Shown: positions 7,703 through 16,720 of the stretch, piece by piece
Layout of the letters: every line of letters begins with the position of its first letter
Numbering within the stretch: the first letter of the stretch is position 1
Assembly (NCBI GenBank): GCA_017621815.1
Contig: JAGASK010000031.1
Location: forward strand, 16,559-80,558
Length of the DNA stretch: 64,000 nucleotides
Source of the DNA: Lachnospiraceae bacterium
GTDB taxonomy: Bacteria > Bacillota > Clostridia > Lachnospirales > Lachnospiraceae
Direction of reading: 5' to 3'
Notes under the pieces: generated by a model
The model's input: only the letters and a program-made list of their open reading frames with translations
The model's database searches: none
Told to the model about the DNA's origin: nothing
Translations under genes and position numbers: made by a program

Positions 7703-7741
7703 AAAAAAAGACAACAGCACCAAGTATTCAGTGCTGCTGTC
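7703..7741 (-). terminator. metK rho-independent terminator
   Basis: The minus strand reads GACAGCAGCAC, a short loop, then GTGCTGTTGTC followed by seven T. Stem at 7710-7741, T-tract at 7709-7703, beginning 30 nt after the metK stop codon. Confidence 0.92.
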
Positions 7742-7770
7742 TCACGTCTGTTTTTCTGTCAATATATTTC

Positions 7771-8979
7771 TTATAAATATTTCTTTAAATCCTCTGTTTT
7801 GTCAAGCTTCTCCCAAGGCAAATCAAGGTCATTGCGTCCGAAATGTCCGTAAGCTGCTGTCTGCTTGTAAATCGGACGGCGTAAATCAAGCATCTTAATA
7901 ATTCCGGCAGGACGTAAATCAAAGTTTTCCCTGATAATATCTACCAGCTTTTCATCTGAAAGCTTTCCTGTTCCGAAAGTGTCCACCATAATGGAAGTAG
8001 GCTGTGCCACACCGATTGCATAGGACAGCTGGATTTCACATTTATCAGCAAGTCCTGCGCCGACAATGTTCTTTGCCACATAACGTGCCGCATAAGCTGC
8101 GCTTCTGTCTACCTTGGTGCAGTCTTTTCCTGAGAAAGCGCCGCCGCCGTGACGGGCATATCCGCCGTAGGTGTCTACGATAATCTTACGGCCGGTAAGA
8201 CCTGCATCACCGTGAGGCCCGCCGATTACAAAACGGCCCGTGGGATTGATAAAATACTTGGTGTTTTCATCCAAAAGCTCCTTAGGAAGAATGGGGTCAA
8301 ACACATATTTCTTAATATCCTCATGAATCTGTTCCTGAGTTACATCCTCGTCATGCTGTGTGGACAATACAACAGCTTCCAAACGGATGGGTTTGCCGTT
8401 CTCATCATATTCTACGGATACCTGGCTCTTTCCGTCAGGTCTTAAGTAACTTAAAGTACCGTCCTTACGCACCTTGGTAAGCTGTCTTGCAAGCTTATGT
8501 GCCAGTGAAATGGAATAAGGCATATATTCTTCTGTTTCGTTGGTTGCATAACCAAACATCATTCCCTGGTCACCTGCGCCGATTGCTTCTATTTCTGCAT
8601 CAGACATTTTGTTTTCTGCAGCAGCGTTTTCCTGCTGTTTGGCTTCCAACGCCTTATCAACGCCCATTGCAATATCTGCAGACTGTTCATCAATGGCTAC
8701 AAGCACTGCACAGGTATTGCCGTCAAATCCGTATTCGGATTTGGTATAACCGATTTCCTTTACAGTATCACGCACAACTTTCTGAATATCAACATATGCG
8801 TTAGTGGTAATCTCACCTGTTACAAGGACAAATCCTGTACAGGTAGCTGTTTCACACGCCACACGGCTCATAGGGTCTTTTTCCATACATGCATCAAGTA
8901 TGGCATCTGAAATGGCATCGCAGACTTTGTCAGGATGGCCTTCTGTTACTGATTCTGAAGTAAATAATCTTTTCTCCAT
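7771..8979 (-). CDS. metK: S-adenosylmethionine synthetase
   Basis: Catalyses ATP plus L-methionine to S-adenosylmethionine, phosphate and diphosphate in the cytoplasm. The 402-residue length is typical. Hallmarks are [16 protein letters not shown] at the N-terminus (ATP site), the [12 protein letters not shown] signature, and the phosphate-binding loop GGGAFSGKD near residue 270. The C-terminus ends with [15 protein letters not shown]. Start ATG at 8979 has aggag in the preceding leader. Monocistronic: SAM-I riboswitch and attenuator upstream, strong terminator downstream. No anomalies. Confidence 0.98.
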   Translation of the reverse strand: MEKRLFTSESVTEGHPDKVCDAISDAILDACMEKDPMSRVACETATCTGFVLVTGEITTNAYVDIQKVVRDTVKEIGYTKSEYGFDGNTCAVLVAIDEQSADIAMGVDKALEAKQQENAAAENKMSDAEIEAIGAGDQGMMFGYATNETEEYMPYSISLAHKLARQLTKVRKDGTLSYLRPDGKSQVSVEYDENGKPIRLEAVVLSTQHDEDVTQEQIHEDIKKYVFDPILPKELLDENTKYFINPTGRFVIGGPHGDAGLTGRKIIVDTYGGYARHGGGAFSGKDCTKVDRSAAYAARYVAKNIVGAGLADKCEIQLSYAIGVAQPTSIMVDTFGTGKLSDEKLVDIIRENFDLRPAGIIKMLDLRRPIYKQTAAYGHFGRNDLDLPWEKLDKTEDLKKYL

Positions 8980-9058
8980 TTTCTTCTCTCCTTTTTGTAC
9001 AAATTAACGGTGAATGCTAAGCTTTTAACGATGGTTTCGAAATGTCGCTTAGCGGCAC

Positions 9059-9084
9059 AAAAAAATCCGCTTACAACAGCGGAC
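9059..9084 (-). terminator. Attenuator hairpin of the SAM riboswitch
   Basis: The minus strand reads TCCGCT, a loop, AGCGGA and seven T (stem 9083-9066, T-tract 9065-9059), directly downstream of the aptamer. This is the premature terminator that forms when SAM is bound. Confidence 0.9.
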
Positions 9085-9104
9085 CCGATTCTCGATAATC
9101 AAAT

Positions 9105-9219
9105 CCTCTTATTGTTCGATTTGCCATATGGCTCTTGCTCGCTCAGGTAGGCACCTTCCGTTAATGGGGTTGCCGTGGCTTCACAGGTCCTATGTACCTC
9201 CACCACTCTGAATAAGAGA
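9105..9219 (-). promoter_or_regulatory. SAM-I (S-box) riboswitch
   Basis: The minus strand begins with CTCTTATTCAGAG and continues with GGTGGAGG, CCTGTGAAGCC, GGCAACC, a GGAAGGTGC segment and GAGCGA, closing with AATAAGAGG, which pairs back to the 5' end as P1. This matches the conserved S-box aptamer order and motifs. SAM binding is expected to favour the terminator at 9059-9084 and shut off metK. Confidence 0.96.
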
Positions 9220-9251
9220 TTCTACAATATTGAATTTTCATATCTGTATAC

Positions 9252-9280
9252 AGGCTACACCATGTTAAGATATTTGTCAA
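9252..9280 (-). promoter_or_regulatory. metK promoter
   Basis: On the minus strand, -35 TTGACA (9280-9275), 17-bp spacer, -10 TAGCCT (9257-9252), about 33-60 bp upstream of the S-box aptamer. The -10 is imperfect but the geometry is right. Confidence 0.6.
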
Positions 9281-9294
9281 TGAAATATTATAGA

Positions 9295-9323
9295 TTGACA
9301 ATAATATTGAGAAATTTTATAAT
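9295..9323 (+). promoter_or_regulatory. Consensus sigma-A promoter for the HD-GYP gene
   Basis: TTGACA at 9295-9300 and TATAAT at 9318-9323, exactly 17 bp apart, both perfect consensus, about 70 bp before the start codon. Its -35 lies 15 bp from the divergent metK -35. Confidence 0.85.
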
Positions 9324-9389
9324 TTATATTATATTTGTATATCTTTCAGCAATTTTTTTAGGAATAATTAATATATTATTGGAGCATAT

Positions 9390-10463
9390 ATGAAAAGAGT
9401 TAATACTGCAGATTTAATTCCCGGTATGATTACCGCTGAAGATGTGCTTAGTTACAATAATCAGCTCATACTGCCCAAAGGACTCATTTTAACTGACAAA
9501 ACCATAACAAAGCTGGCTTTTTACTCTATCCTGCAGGTCAGGGTAGAAGACAAACCTGCGGATGTTGCGGATACCGATAACTATGAACCGCCTTATTCCG
9601 AAAAAATCCGTAAAAGTCCCGAATTCATTCAGTTTAAAAAGGAATTTGAAGCCGACGTAAATACATTCAGGAAATCTATCAACGAGGTAATTGAAAAAGG
9701 TGCTCCGCTGGATATTGATAAACTGATGAATCATACCTTCAATATTCTGGACCCTGGCTGGACAATTCCGAATATATTCGATATGCTTCACTGCATGCGG
9801 GAATATGATGATGCCACCTATATCCACTGCATGAATGTTGCTTTAATCTGCAACGTATTCGCCAGATGGCTGAGGCTTAATGAACAGGAAATCCGCAATG
9901 CCACGATCAGCGGGCTTCTGCACGACATCGGCAAAACGAAAATTCCCGACAGCATCATCAAAAAGCCCGGAAAACTTACTTCCCAGGAATATGACCTGGT
10001 AAAAAGGCACCCTTTAGAGGGATATGAAATGCTGAAGAGTTCGGCTCTTCCCGACTGTATCCGCAACGCAGTATTGATGCACCACGAAAGATGCGACGGT
10101 TCCGGCTATCCTCTGGGACTTACAAGAGACCAAATTGACCCTTATGCGAAGGTAGTTGCCATTGCGGACGTGTATGATGCCATGACTTCCGCCCGCATTT
10201 ACCGCGGTCCTTTATGTCCGTTCAAAGCCATCGCCCTTTTTGAAAGCGAAGGACTGCAGAAATACGATACACGTTTCATTCTGACTTTTCTTGAAAATGT
10301 GGTAAATACATATCTTCTCAACACAGTACGGCTGAACAACGGAGTTACCGGAAAAATTGTTTTTATTAACAAAAACCGACTCTCTGCACCTACCATCCAG
10401 ACCGAACACGGCTTTCTGGATTTAAGCATCCATCCGGAACTTAATATTGAAGAAATTATTTAA
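9390..10463 (+). CDS. HD-GYP domain protein, probable cyclic-di-GMP phosphodiesterase
   Basis: A 357-residue soluble protein. Residues 1-60 are a small N-terminal domain (LIPGMITAEDVLSYNNQLILPKG) often found in front of HD-GYP domains. The HD-GYP domain runs about 140-320: HCMNVALICN, GLLHDIGKTKIP with the metal-binding HD pair, KRHPLEGYEML, HHERCDGSGYP with an intact GYP triad, and ADVYDAMTSARIYR. A C-terminal beta-rich tail follows (VTGKIVFINKN). Such enzymes hydrolyse c-di-GMP. Start ATG at 9390 has ggag 7 nt upstream. It is a single-gene unit with a perfect promoter and its own terminator, so expression is probably constitutive. Confidence 0.92.
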   Translation: MKRVNTADLIPGMITAEDVLSYNNQLILPKGLILTDKTITKLAFYSILQVRVEDKPADVADTDNYEPPYSEKIRKSPEFIQFKKEFEADVNTFRKSINEVIEKGAPLDIDKLMNHTFNILDPGWTIPNIFDMLHCMREYDDATYIHCMNVALICNVFARWLRLNEQEIRNATISGLLHDIGKTKIPDSIIKKPGKLTSQEYDLVKRHPLEGYEMLKSSALPDCIRNAVLMHHERCDGSGYPLGLTRDQIDPYAKVVAIADVYDAMTSARIYRGPLCPFKAIALFESEGLQKYDTRFILTFLENVVNTYLLNTVRLNNGVTGKIVFINKNRLSAPTIQTEHGFLDLSIHPELNIEEII

Positions 10464-10490
10464 GCCGCCACTTACGTGACGGCTTTTCTT
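10463..10490 (+). terminator. Terminator of the HD-GYP gene
   Basis: Hairpin GCCGcCACttacGTGaCGGC immediately after the stop codon, followed by TTTTCTT. It lies between the convergent HD-GYP and murA genes. Confidence 0.8.
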
Positions 10491-10513
10491 ATTCCCGATA
10501 AAAATCTTACCGC

Positions 10514-11806
10514 TCAACCCACCTTTAAGCGGAATTTCTGCAGTTCACGTTCCGTATTCACTTTTTCAATCTGTGCACCCAGACCCTGGAGTTTTTGGGG
10601 GAAATCTTCATAGCCTCTTTCGATAAATTTAATATCATCAATGGTGGAAATGCCTTCTGCCGCAAGAGCCGCCGTAACAAGAGCCGCTCCCGCCCGCAAA
10701 TCAGGAGCCGTCAGGCTGGCGCCTGTATATTTGGGCACACCATCTATGATTGCCGTATTTCCTTCCACTTTGATGCTTGCTCCCATTCTGGTAAGCTCAT
10801 CCACATACTTAAATCGGTTTTCAAAAATACTTTCCGTAACAATGCTGGTTCCCCTGGACAGGCCCAGCGCTACTGTAATCTGAGGCTGCATATCCGTAGG
10901 AAACCCCGGATAAGGCAGAGTCTTTACGTGTGTATGCGTAAGGGGCTTCGCTGCCACCACACGTACCGCGTCATCCGATTCTTCCACCTCACAGCCGATC
11001 TCCATCAGTTTGGCGCTGATAGACTCCAAATGTTTGGGAATTACATTTTTAACAGTAACATCTCCCTTAGTTACTGCTGCCGCAAACATGAAAGTACCTG
11101 CTTCAATCTGATCAGGAATAATCGCATATTCCGTTCCATGAAGCTTTTGTACTCCCTTGATACGAATCACATCGGTTCCCGCACCTTTTACAGAAGCTCC
11201 CATACTGTTTAAAAAATTAGCCACGTCAACAACATGAGGTTCCTTGGCCGCATTTTCAATTATCGTCTGGCCTTCCGCCATAACCGCCGCCATCATTACA
11301 TTAATGGTGGCCCCTACCGTAACAACATCAAGGTAAATATGGCCTCCCTTTAGCTGCTGTGCCTCTGTAATAATCAGACCATGCTCAATCCTTACATCTG
11401 CGCCCAGCGCACGAAATCCTTTAATATGCTGGTCAATCGGGCGTAATCCTATGTTACAGCCCCCCGGAAGCGCCACTTCCGCTTTTTTATATTTACCAAG
11501 TAAAGCACCTAAAAAATAATAAGAAGCTCTGATTTTTTTAATACAATCATCTTCAATTACCAAATCGCTGATATTTCTTGCATTAATTTTAACAGTGTGT
11601 CTGTTTAACTGTTCTACCTGAATTCCTATACTTTTCATGGCCTGAAGCATAGCCATGGTATCACGTAAATCCGGGACATTTTCTATTATTACGGTTTCTT
11701 CCGTCATTACAGCTGCTGCCAGAATCGCAAGTGCCGCATTTTTAGCACCGCCGATTTCTACCTCACCGACCAGCGGATTTCCACCTTTAATTGCATACTG
11801 TTCCAT
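10514..11806 (-). CDS. murA: UDP-N-acetylglucosamine 1-carboxyvinyltransferase
   Basis: First committed step of peptidoglycan precursor synthesis: transfer of enolpyruvate from PEP to UDP-GlcNAc in the cytoplasm. The length of 430 residues is normal. Seen are the N-terminal GGAKNAALAILAAA, the active-site loop LPGGCNIGLRPID with the catalytic, fosfomycin-targeted cysteine at residue 117, GATINVMMAAV, and the C-terminal ERGYEDFPQKLQGLGA. The cysteine is retained, so intrinsic fosfomycin resistance by Cys-to-Asp change is not indicated. Low-GC Gram-positives often have two paralogues (murA/murZ); which one this is cannot be decided here. Upstream lies the inverted repeat at 11886-11939. Confidence 0.97.
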   Translation of the reverse strand: MEQYAIKGGNPLVGEVEIGGAKNAALAILAAAVMTEETVIIENVPDLRDTMAMLQAMKSIGIQVEQLNRHTVKINARNISDLVIEDDCIKKIRASYYFLGALLGKYKKAEVALPGGCNIGLRPIDQHIKGFRALGADVRIEHGLIITEAQQLKGGHIYLDVVTVGATINVMMAAVMAEGQTIIENAAKEPHVVDVANFLNSMGASVKGAGTDVIRIKGVQKLHGTEYAIIPDQIEAGTFMFAAAVTKGDVTVKNVIPKHLESISAKLMEIGCEVEESDDAVRVVAAKPLTHTHVKTLPYPGFPTDMQPQITVALGLSRGTSIVTESIFENRFKYVDELTRMGASIKVEGNTAIIDGVPKYTGASLTAPDLRAGAALVTAALAAEGISTIDDIKFIERGYEDFPQKLQGLGAQIEKVNTERELQKFRLKVG

Positions 11807-11885
11807 AGTATACCTCTATATCAATACAAATTGCTTATCAATCTTTCTTTTTATCTTTTAAACATGAAATCTGAATTCATCACTA

Positions 11886-11939
11886 GCGTATCGGGAAAAA
11901 GTAAATGGTACTTCGTATTCAATATTTAACCCGATACGC
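11886..11939. repeat. Perfect 10-bp inverted repeat in the murA leader region
   Basis: GCGTATCGGG (11886-11895) and CCCGATACGC (11930-11939) with a 34-bp AT-rich loop, between the end of the M23 peptidase gene (11980) and murA. No T-tract follows on either strand, so it is not a standard terminator. An RNA structure or protein site is possible. Confidence 0.6.
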
Positions 11940-11979
11940 AACATTATACCATATTCTAAGCATTTGTAAATCTCAAACA

Positions 11980-13557
11980 TCAGTTCAGGTACTTAAGCGG
12001 ATTTACCTGGGTTCCGTTAATCAGTATTTCAAAATGCAGGTGAGGTCCTGTACTGACACCTGTATTTCCGCTTAATGCAATCTTCTGTCCCTGGGAAACA
12101 GTCTGCCCTGCCGATACCAGCACTTTACTTAAATGCCCGTATCTGGTCTGCCTTCCGTCCGGGTGATTGATATACACCACATAACCGTAACCGCTGCCCC
12201 AGCCTGCCTTTGCAACAGTTCCACCTGAAGATGCAACAACTGCCGTTCCTGTAGGCGTCGCCCAGTCCACACCCTTATGATAGGTGCTTGCCCCCTTCTT
12301 GGGCGCACTTCTCCTGCCGAAATTGGATGACAGGCGTCCTCCGGAAATAGGTTTGATATAAGTAGGCGGAATCTTGGTTCCTCTTTCCACAATTTTGGGA
12401 ACTGCCTGATAGGTAATCTCTTCTTTAATAATTTCTTTTGCCACCTGTTTATCATTTTCAAAAGAAACAATTGCCACTACCTTTCTGTGGCCTGCCGAAG
12501 GTTCCTGAAGTGTTTTTCTCTCTGTTGTATACCAGTCATCATTATCAATATAAATGATGTCTTCTTCATAGTCCTCTTCGTAATACATTTCTTCCTGGCG
12601 CTTTACGGTAAGCTCAGGTTCGGGTACTGTTATAACAAGCTCATCCCCTACTCTTATCATGGAATTCTCATCCTCAAGAGCCTCGTTCATTTCAATAAGC
12701 CTGTCCAAAGGAATATTGGTCTCCAGCGAAATGCCGGATAAGGTATCACCGGATTTCACTTCATATACTTCACTCTTTTCCTGATCCTTTGTAACCATTT
12801 CTATGGCTTCATCAATGCCGCTCAGCTCTTCATCGGACAAATAGGCTTCAACCACCTCGATAGTATCGCCGAAATCCAGGGATATTAATCCCAAATCATA
12901 ATCCTCAAAGCTTTTTTCCAAATCCGGCTCTACCGTTTCAAAAACTTCCGCTATCTCCGCATCAATTCCGGCATTTAAATTAACAGCTTCCGCTACCTGC
13001 TCCTTTGCTTCCTCCCTGGAAATAACGTTTGTAGTTAAAACCGGCAGTTCCCTTGACGGGTCAAGCAAAAGCTCCACTGTGTATTTCCCCTCGGAATCAT
13101 ACTTGTCGATTGCCGCCTGCAAAAGCTCCATAACTTCCTCTTCACTGGAAAGATTTATCATCAGTTCATTAATCTTTACCACATAAGAACGGTTCATGGT
13201 TTCCCTGACATCATCAGCGAGCACCATTGCCATATTGGAAATAACGGTATCCTTTTCATCCACCTTTCCCCAAAGCACTTCACTTCCCACAGCTTCAATA
13301 TCGCTTTCCACAAGCACAAGTTCTTCACTGTGAGACGCTAACTGCTTCCTTGCTTCCCTGGCATATTCCGAAGCCTCATCAGGCGAACCTACCACTCCTA
13401 CTTTGACGCCGTTTAAAAGAATTGTAAACATATTATTCCCAGTACTTTGAAAAGCTACATATGTGGGCAGAAAAAAGATACTGACAATTACTGCCAGTAT
13501 TGCAATTTTTAATTTTCTGATTTTAAGTCTTTTATAATAACATGAAATATGCTTCAT
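11980..13557 (-). CDS. Membrane-anchored LysM/G5/M23 peptidoglycan endopeptidase
   Basis: A 525-residue envelope protein. A basic N-terminus and one membrane segment (about 16-36) act as anchor or signal. A long helical region (about 45-260) leads to a LysM motif (YEVKSGDTLSGIS, near 270-315), a G5-like region (about 320-395, KIVERGTKIPP at its end) and a C-terminal M23 domain with GGRLSSNFGRR, HKGVDWA and HLHFEI. The conserved His/Asp zinc ligands are present, so D,L-endopeptidase activity in cell-wall turnover is expected. Start ATG at 13557 has agaggt 7 nt before it. Divergent from dinB; murA follows downstream in the same direction after 173 nt. Confidence 0.92.
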   Translation of the reverse strand: MKHISCYYKRLKIRKLKIAILAVIVSIFFLPTYVAFQSTGNNMFTILLNGVKVGVVGSPDEASEYAREARKQLASHSEELVLVESDIEAVGSEVLWGKVDEKDTVISNMAMVLADDVRETMNRSYVVKINELMINLSSEEEVMELLQAAIDKYDSEGKYTVELLLDPSRELPVLTTNVISREEAKEQVAEAVNLNAGIDAEIAEVFETVEPDLEKSFEDYDLGLISLDFGDTIEVVEAYLSDEELSGIDEAIEMVTKDQEKSEVYEVKSGDTLSGISLETNIPLDRLIEMNEALEDENSMIRVGDELVITVPEPELTVKRQEEMYYEEDYEEDIIYIDNDDWYTTERKTLQEPSAGHRKVVAIVSFENDKQVAKEIIKEEITYQAVPKIVERGTKIPPTYIKPISGGRLSSNFGRRSAPKKGASTYHKGVDWATPTGTAVVASSGGTVAKAGWGSGYGYVVYINHPDGRQTRYGHLSKVLVSAGQTVSQGQKIALSGNTGVSTGPHLHFEILINGTQVNPLKYLN

Positions 13558-13700
13558 TATTAACCTCTTGTAACATGAATATTTTGTAACAATTTCGTAA
13601 CAAAACCATTCTAACAGCTATTTATTTCCTTGTAAAGGGTATGTTATTTATAAATATTCTGGTAAAATATGTTCAATAATGCCGTCACTTGGAGGTGCAT

Positions 13701-14909
13701 ATGGAACGAATTATTTTTCATATTGATGTTAACTCCGCTTACTTAAGCTGGAGCGCTTTGTCTCTTCTTGAACAGGGAAGTACTGTTGACCTGCGCAAAA
13801 TTCCCGCCATCATAGGCGGAGATATGGAAAAACGCCACGGTGTGGTGCTTGCCAAATCAATTCCTGCTAAAAAGTACGGTATTACCACCGGGGAGCCTAT
13901 CGTAAATGCGCTGCGCAAATGCCCTTCCCTTGTGCTGGAATCCCCCGACCATACCTTATATAACAGGAAAAGCCGGGAACTTATGCATTTTTTATCGGAT
14001 ATCTGCCCCGACATTGAACAAGTCAGTGTGGATGAATGTTACATGGATTATACTCCCGTAAAAAACCGCTACGCTTCTCTCATCCAGGCTGCAAATTCCA
14101 TTAAAGACCAGATACGCGATACTTTCGGTTTCACCGTCAATATCGGCATTTCAGATGTAAAAATGCTTGCAAAAATGGCTTCCGACTTTGAAAAACCCGA
14201 TAAGGTACATACACTTTTTTCTTATGAAATTAAGGAAAAAATGTGGCCTCTGCCCGTTTCTTCCTTATTTATGTGCGGAAAATCCAGTGTGGAAACCCTG
14301 CGTAAACTGGAAATCAGGACCATCGGAGATTTGGCAAGGGCAGATAAGCAGATTCTTTCCGCACACTTAAAAAGCCACGGCATTCTCCTTTGGGAATATG
14401 CTAACGGCATTGATCCTTCCGGTGTACTTGCTGCTCCTCAGGAAGCCAAAGGAATCGGCAATTCCACGACCTTATCAAAAGATGTCACAGACAGGCAGGA
14501 AGCCTTTAAGACCCTTTTGTCCCTTGCGGAATCTGTGGGCAGCAGATTAAGACAATCCGGGCAGCTTGCCGGAATGGTCAGCGTGGAAATCAAATACAGC
14601 AGCTTTCAGTCCGTTTCTCATCAGACTGCGCTTTTTTCACCCACTGATGCCACACAGATTCTCTATGAAACAGCCTGCCGGCTGTTTGACGAGCTTTGGA
14701 ATCATTCTCCCATACGGCTTCTGGGAATCAGAACCTCCAAACTGGTTTCCGTAAGCGAACCCTCCCAAATCAGTCTGTTTGATTTGGATTTATCTTCCAA
14801 AAGCAGGCTGGAGACTCTCGACAAAGCCTTAGACAGCATCCGGAATAAATATGGTGATACCGCAGTTGTCAGGGGAAGCCTTTTAAAAAATACTACCGAT
14901 AAAGACTAA
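13701..14909 (+). CDS. dinB: DNA polymerase IV (Y-family translesion polymerase)
   Basis: Error-prone DNA synthesis past lesions. About 402 residues from the ATG at 13701, which has ggaggt 5 nt upstream; an in-frame TTG at 13689 would place the ribosome site inside the gene and is rejected. Motifs: HIDVNSAYLSW (first catalytic Asp), SVDECYMDYT (catalytic Asp-Glu), and helix-hairpin-helix region CGKSSVETLRKLEIRTIGDLA. Near the C-terminus QISLFD is a near-perfect beta-clamp-binding motif. Monocistronic, followed at once by a terminator shared with the convergent flavin reductase gene. No LexA box was recognised. Confidence 0.95.
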   Translation: MERIIFHIDVNSAYLSWSALSLLEQGSTVDLRKIPAIIGGDMEKRHGVVLAKSIPAKKYGITTGEPIVNALRKCPSLVLESPDHTLYNRKSRELMHFLSDICPDIEQVSVDECYMDYTPVKNRYASLIQAANSIKDQIRDTFGFTVNIGISDVKMLAKMASDFEKPDKVHTLFSYEIKEKMWPLPVSSLFMCGKSSVETLRKLEIRTIGDLARADKQILSAHLKSHGILLWEYANGIDPSGVLAAPQEAKGIGNSTTLSKDVTDRQEAFKTLLSLAESVGSRLRQSGQLAGMVSVEIKYSSFQSVSHQTALFSPTDATQILYETACRLFDELWNHSPIRLLGIRTSKLVSVSEPSQISLFDLDLSSKSRLETLDKALDSIRNKYGDTAVVRGSLLKNTTDKD

Positions 14910-14910
14910 A

Positions 14911-14945
14911 GGCATCGGATTTTACCTCGATGCCTTCTTACTTTT
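14911..14945. terminator. Shared terminator between dinB and the flavin reductase gene
   Basis: GGCATCG (14911-14917) pairs with CGATGCC (14928-14934) and is followed on the + strand by TTCTTACTTTTATT. The stem overlaps the last codons of the convergent gene. On the minus strand the tract after the stem (TTTAGTCTTT) is weaker. Confidence 0.75.
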
Positions 14946-15509
14946 ATTCTTCTTTTTCACGCTGCAGCCAAAACTTCCAAGTTCCCTGCCCAATGAAAAA
15001 TACGTTCCGTGGGAATATACCAGAGGCTTGGCTTCCGCAAGGGAAAAACGCCCGTTCTCATCCATATAAGCTTCATCTGCATGAACGGCTTCCACCTTTG
15101 CCAGAAACATATCATGAGTTCCCAGCTTTTTTACTTCTGTCACCCTGCATTCAATGTTCACCGGACTTTCTTTAATAAGCGGGGCTTTCACTTCTTTGGC
15201 CGGTATGGGCGTAAGGTGCATTTCCTTGAATTTGTCTACATCCCTGCCGCTTTTTACTCCGCAATAATCGGTGGCAAACGCAAGGCTTTCCGTAGTAAGA
15301 TTGATTACAAATTCTCCGGTCTCCTGTATCATATGATAAGAATATCTCTCCGGTCTTACCGAAATGGATACCATAGGAGGATCACTGCATATGGTTCCCG
15401 TCCATGCAACGGTAAAAACATTTTGCCTGCCCTGTTTATCAGCCACAGAAACAAGCACCGCAGGAAGCGGATACAACATATTTCCCGGTTTCCAACTTTG
15501 TTTTCCCAT
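14922..15509 (-). CDS. Flavin reductase family protein (FMN-binding split barrel)
   Basis: A 195-residue protein with the flavin-reductase-like fold. Typical elements are the N-terminal PLPAVLVSV, NVFTVAWTGTICSDPPMVSISV (substrate-flavin pocket), RYSYHMIQETGEFVINL, and the C-terminal MFLAKVEAVHAD. Members bind FMN and reduce flavins or other small molecules with NAD(P)H; the actual substrate is unknown. The C-terminus is an unusually basic tail (VKKKNKSKKASR). It starts 19 nt after the membrane protein gene at 15529-16251 ends on the same strand, with a gaggtga ribosome site, so both may form one operon. Confidence 0.88.
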   Translation of the reverse strand: MGKQSWKPGNMLYPLPAVLVSVADKQGRQNVFTVAWTGTICSDPPMVSISVRPERYSYHMIQETGEFVINLTTESLAFATDYCGVKSGRDVDKFKEMHLTPIPAKEVKAPLIKESPVNIECRVTEVKKLGTHDMFLAKVEAVHADEAYMDENGRFSLAEAKPLVYSHGTYFSLGRELGSFGCSVKKKNKSKKASR

Positions 15510-15528
15510 TTGTCACCTCATGTTTTCG

Positions 15529-16251
15529 TCAGAATAATCCTAAAATCTGCGCAACAATAATTCCAAGATTAGCTAAAGAAAGCACCATGGTAATAATGAT
15601 AAACGGCAGCATTACTTTATTTCCTTTTGCCGCTTTTTCCTGTTCAGCTTTCAGCTCCGAGGTCTGCTTTTCAAGCTCTTCTATCATAGCTGCCTGCACA
15701 TTACGGTATACCTTAACATTATCTGTATGAAGAAAATCCTCCAGATTTTTAAATGCCTGCTCCAATTTCCCCTGAAGTTCTGCCACTTCTTCCGTAATTT
15801 TTACAAGATTATCCTTATCGGCGTTTTCTTTGATTTCCGCTATTTTGGCAAGTCCTTCTGCCACTGTCTGGTTGATTCCCGCAATGGAAATATCAGAAGT
15901 TTGTTTGATTTCCGCTATTGACGCATCGGAGGTCTGCTGAATTCCCGCAATAGACAAATCAGATGTCTGCTGGATTTTACTGACAGAAGCTGCCTGTACC
16001 TCTCCTACCGTTTTCTCAATCTTTTCGCTGGCCTGCTCCGTTAATTCCTGCACGCCCTGGGCGCTTTCAATATTTCTTAAATTAAGCTGCCGCATTTCCT
16101 GAAGACAGTCATCATATTTTCCCATCTGTTCCTTAAACAATGCCATCTGGTTTTCAAGCTTCTCCAATTCGGCTGCATCTGCAGCAGAGTTAGCACGAAT
16201 CATGTCCTGTGAATTCAGTTTTTGCGCAATTTTGTCCATAAAATTATCCAT
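15529..16251 (-). CDS. Tail-anchored coiled-coil protein with 11-residue repeats
   Basis: No family recognised. The 240 residues are almost entirely helical. An N-terminal coiled coil (about 25-90) is followed by four consecutive 11-residue repeats (93-136) of the type IQQTSDASIAE, IKQTSDISIAG. A second coiled coil (about 140-205) and a single C-terminal hydrophobic segment (about 214-236, FIIITMVLSLANLGIIVAQIL) follow. Eleven-residue periodicity fits a hendecad, right-handed or straight coiled coil, or a membrane-surface amphipathic helix. Topology is probably tail-anchored with the bulk in the cytoplasm. A structural or septum/membrane-associated role is possible but not shown. Confidence 0.75.
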   Translation of the reverse strand: MDNFMDKIAQKLNSQDMIRANSAADAAELEKLENQMALFKEQMGKYDDCLQEMRQLNLRNIESAQGVQELTEQASEKIEKTVGEVQAASVSKIQQTSDLSIAGIQQTSDASIAEIKQTSDISIAGINQTVAEGLAKIAEIKENADKDNLVKITEEVAELQGKLEQAFKNLEDFLHTDNVKVYRNVQAAMIEELEKQTSELKAEQEKAAKGNKVMLPFIIITMVLSLANLGIIVAQILGLF

Positions 16252-16670
16252 TGCCGTTCCTCCGGGGGTATATTCAGATTTCCATTTTCATACCGTCAGC
16301 AGACACAGGAATATTCCCTCCGCTCCACTGACATCAACAAATTATATTTACTATTTTAACATCTTTGCTTTAACTTTACAATAAATAGCTGTATATGTAA
16401 ATCTTCAGATTATTGTATATTTTGTACAATTTTATATTCCATTTTTTTACATCATTAGTATAATTAACGGTAATTTCATATCGTGTTCATAATTTATTCA
16501 TATTTTTGCGGTATATTATATTTAAATCAAACAGCAGTTATGTAATGTTTTCATTACAAGAATAGATAAATTTTTTCATAATAGCCCAGGCGCAGTGATG
16601 TGTCTGGGCACTCCTCATTTTTCGGGTTATAACGTTTACTGCTGCATACTTTCTATTATCATATATAACA
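16252..16670. other. Gene-free AT-rich interval with one hairpin
   Basis: About 420 nt without a credible gene. GCCCAG (16584-16589) and CTGGGC (16604-16609) form a hairpin followed on the + strand by ACTCCTCATTTTT, which could be a weak terminator or the 3' end of an unannotated small RNA. The rest is AT-rich promoter-like sequence for the leftward membrane-protein gene. Confidence 0.35.
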
Positions 16671-16720
16671 GAAAAGAGAAAGCACAATACAGTTTCCTGC
16701 AATCATGCTTTCTCTTCTTT
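16671..16720. terminator. Bidirectional terminator downstream of the alarmone synthetase gene
   Basis: AAGAGAAAGCA (16674-16684) pairs perfectly with TGCTTTCTCTT (16706-16716). Leftward the stem is followed by TTTTC, rightward by CTTTTTATT. It lies just after the stop codon of the minus-strand synthetase. Confidence 0.8.

Noticed and set aside
9175-9393. 72-codon + strand frame before the HD-GYP gene
   Set aside because: It runs across the metK riboswitch antisense and through the perfect TTGACA/TATAAT promoter; no ribosome site, biased composition.
10595-11212. 205-codon frame antisense to murA
   Set aside because: Lies entirely opposite a firmly identified gene; Cys/Arg/His-rich shadow translation with no start signal.
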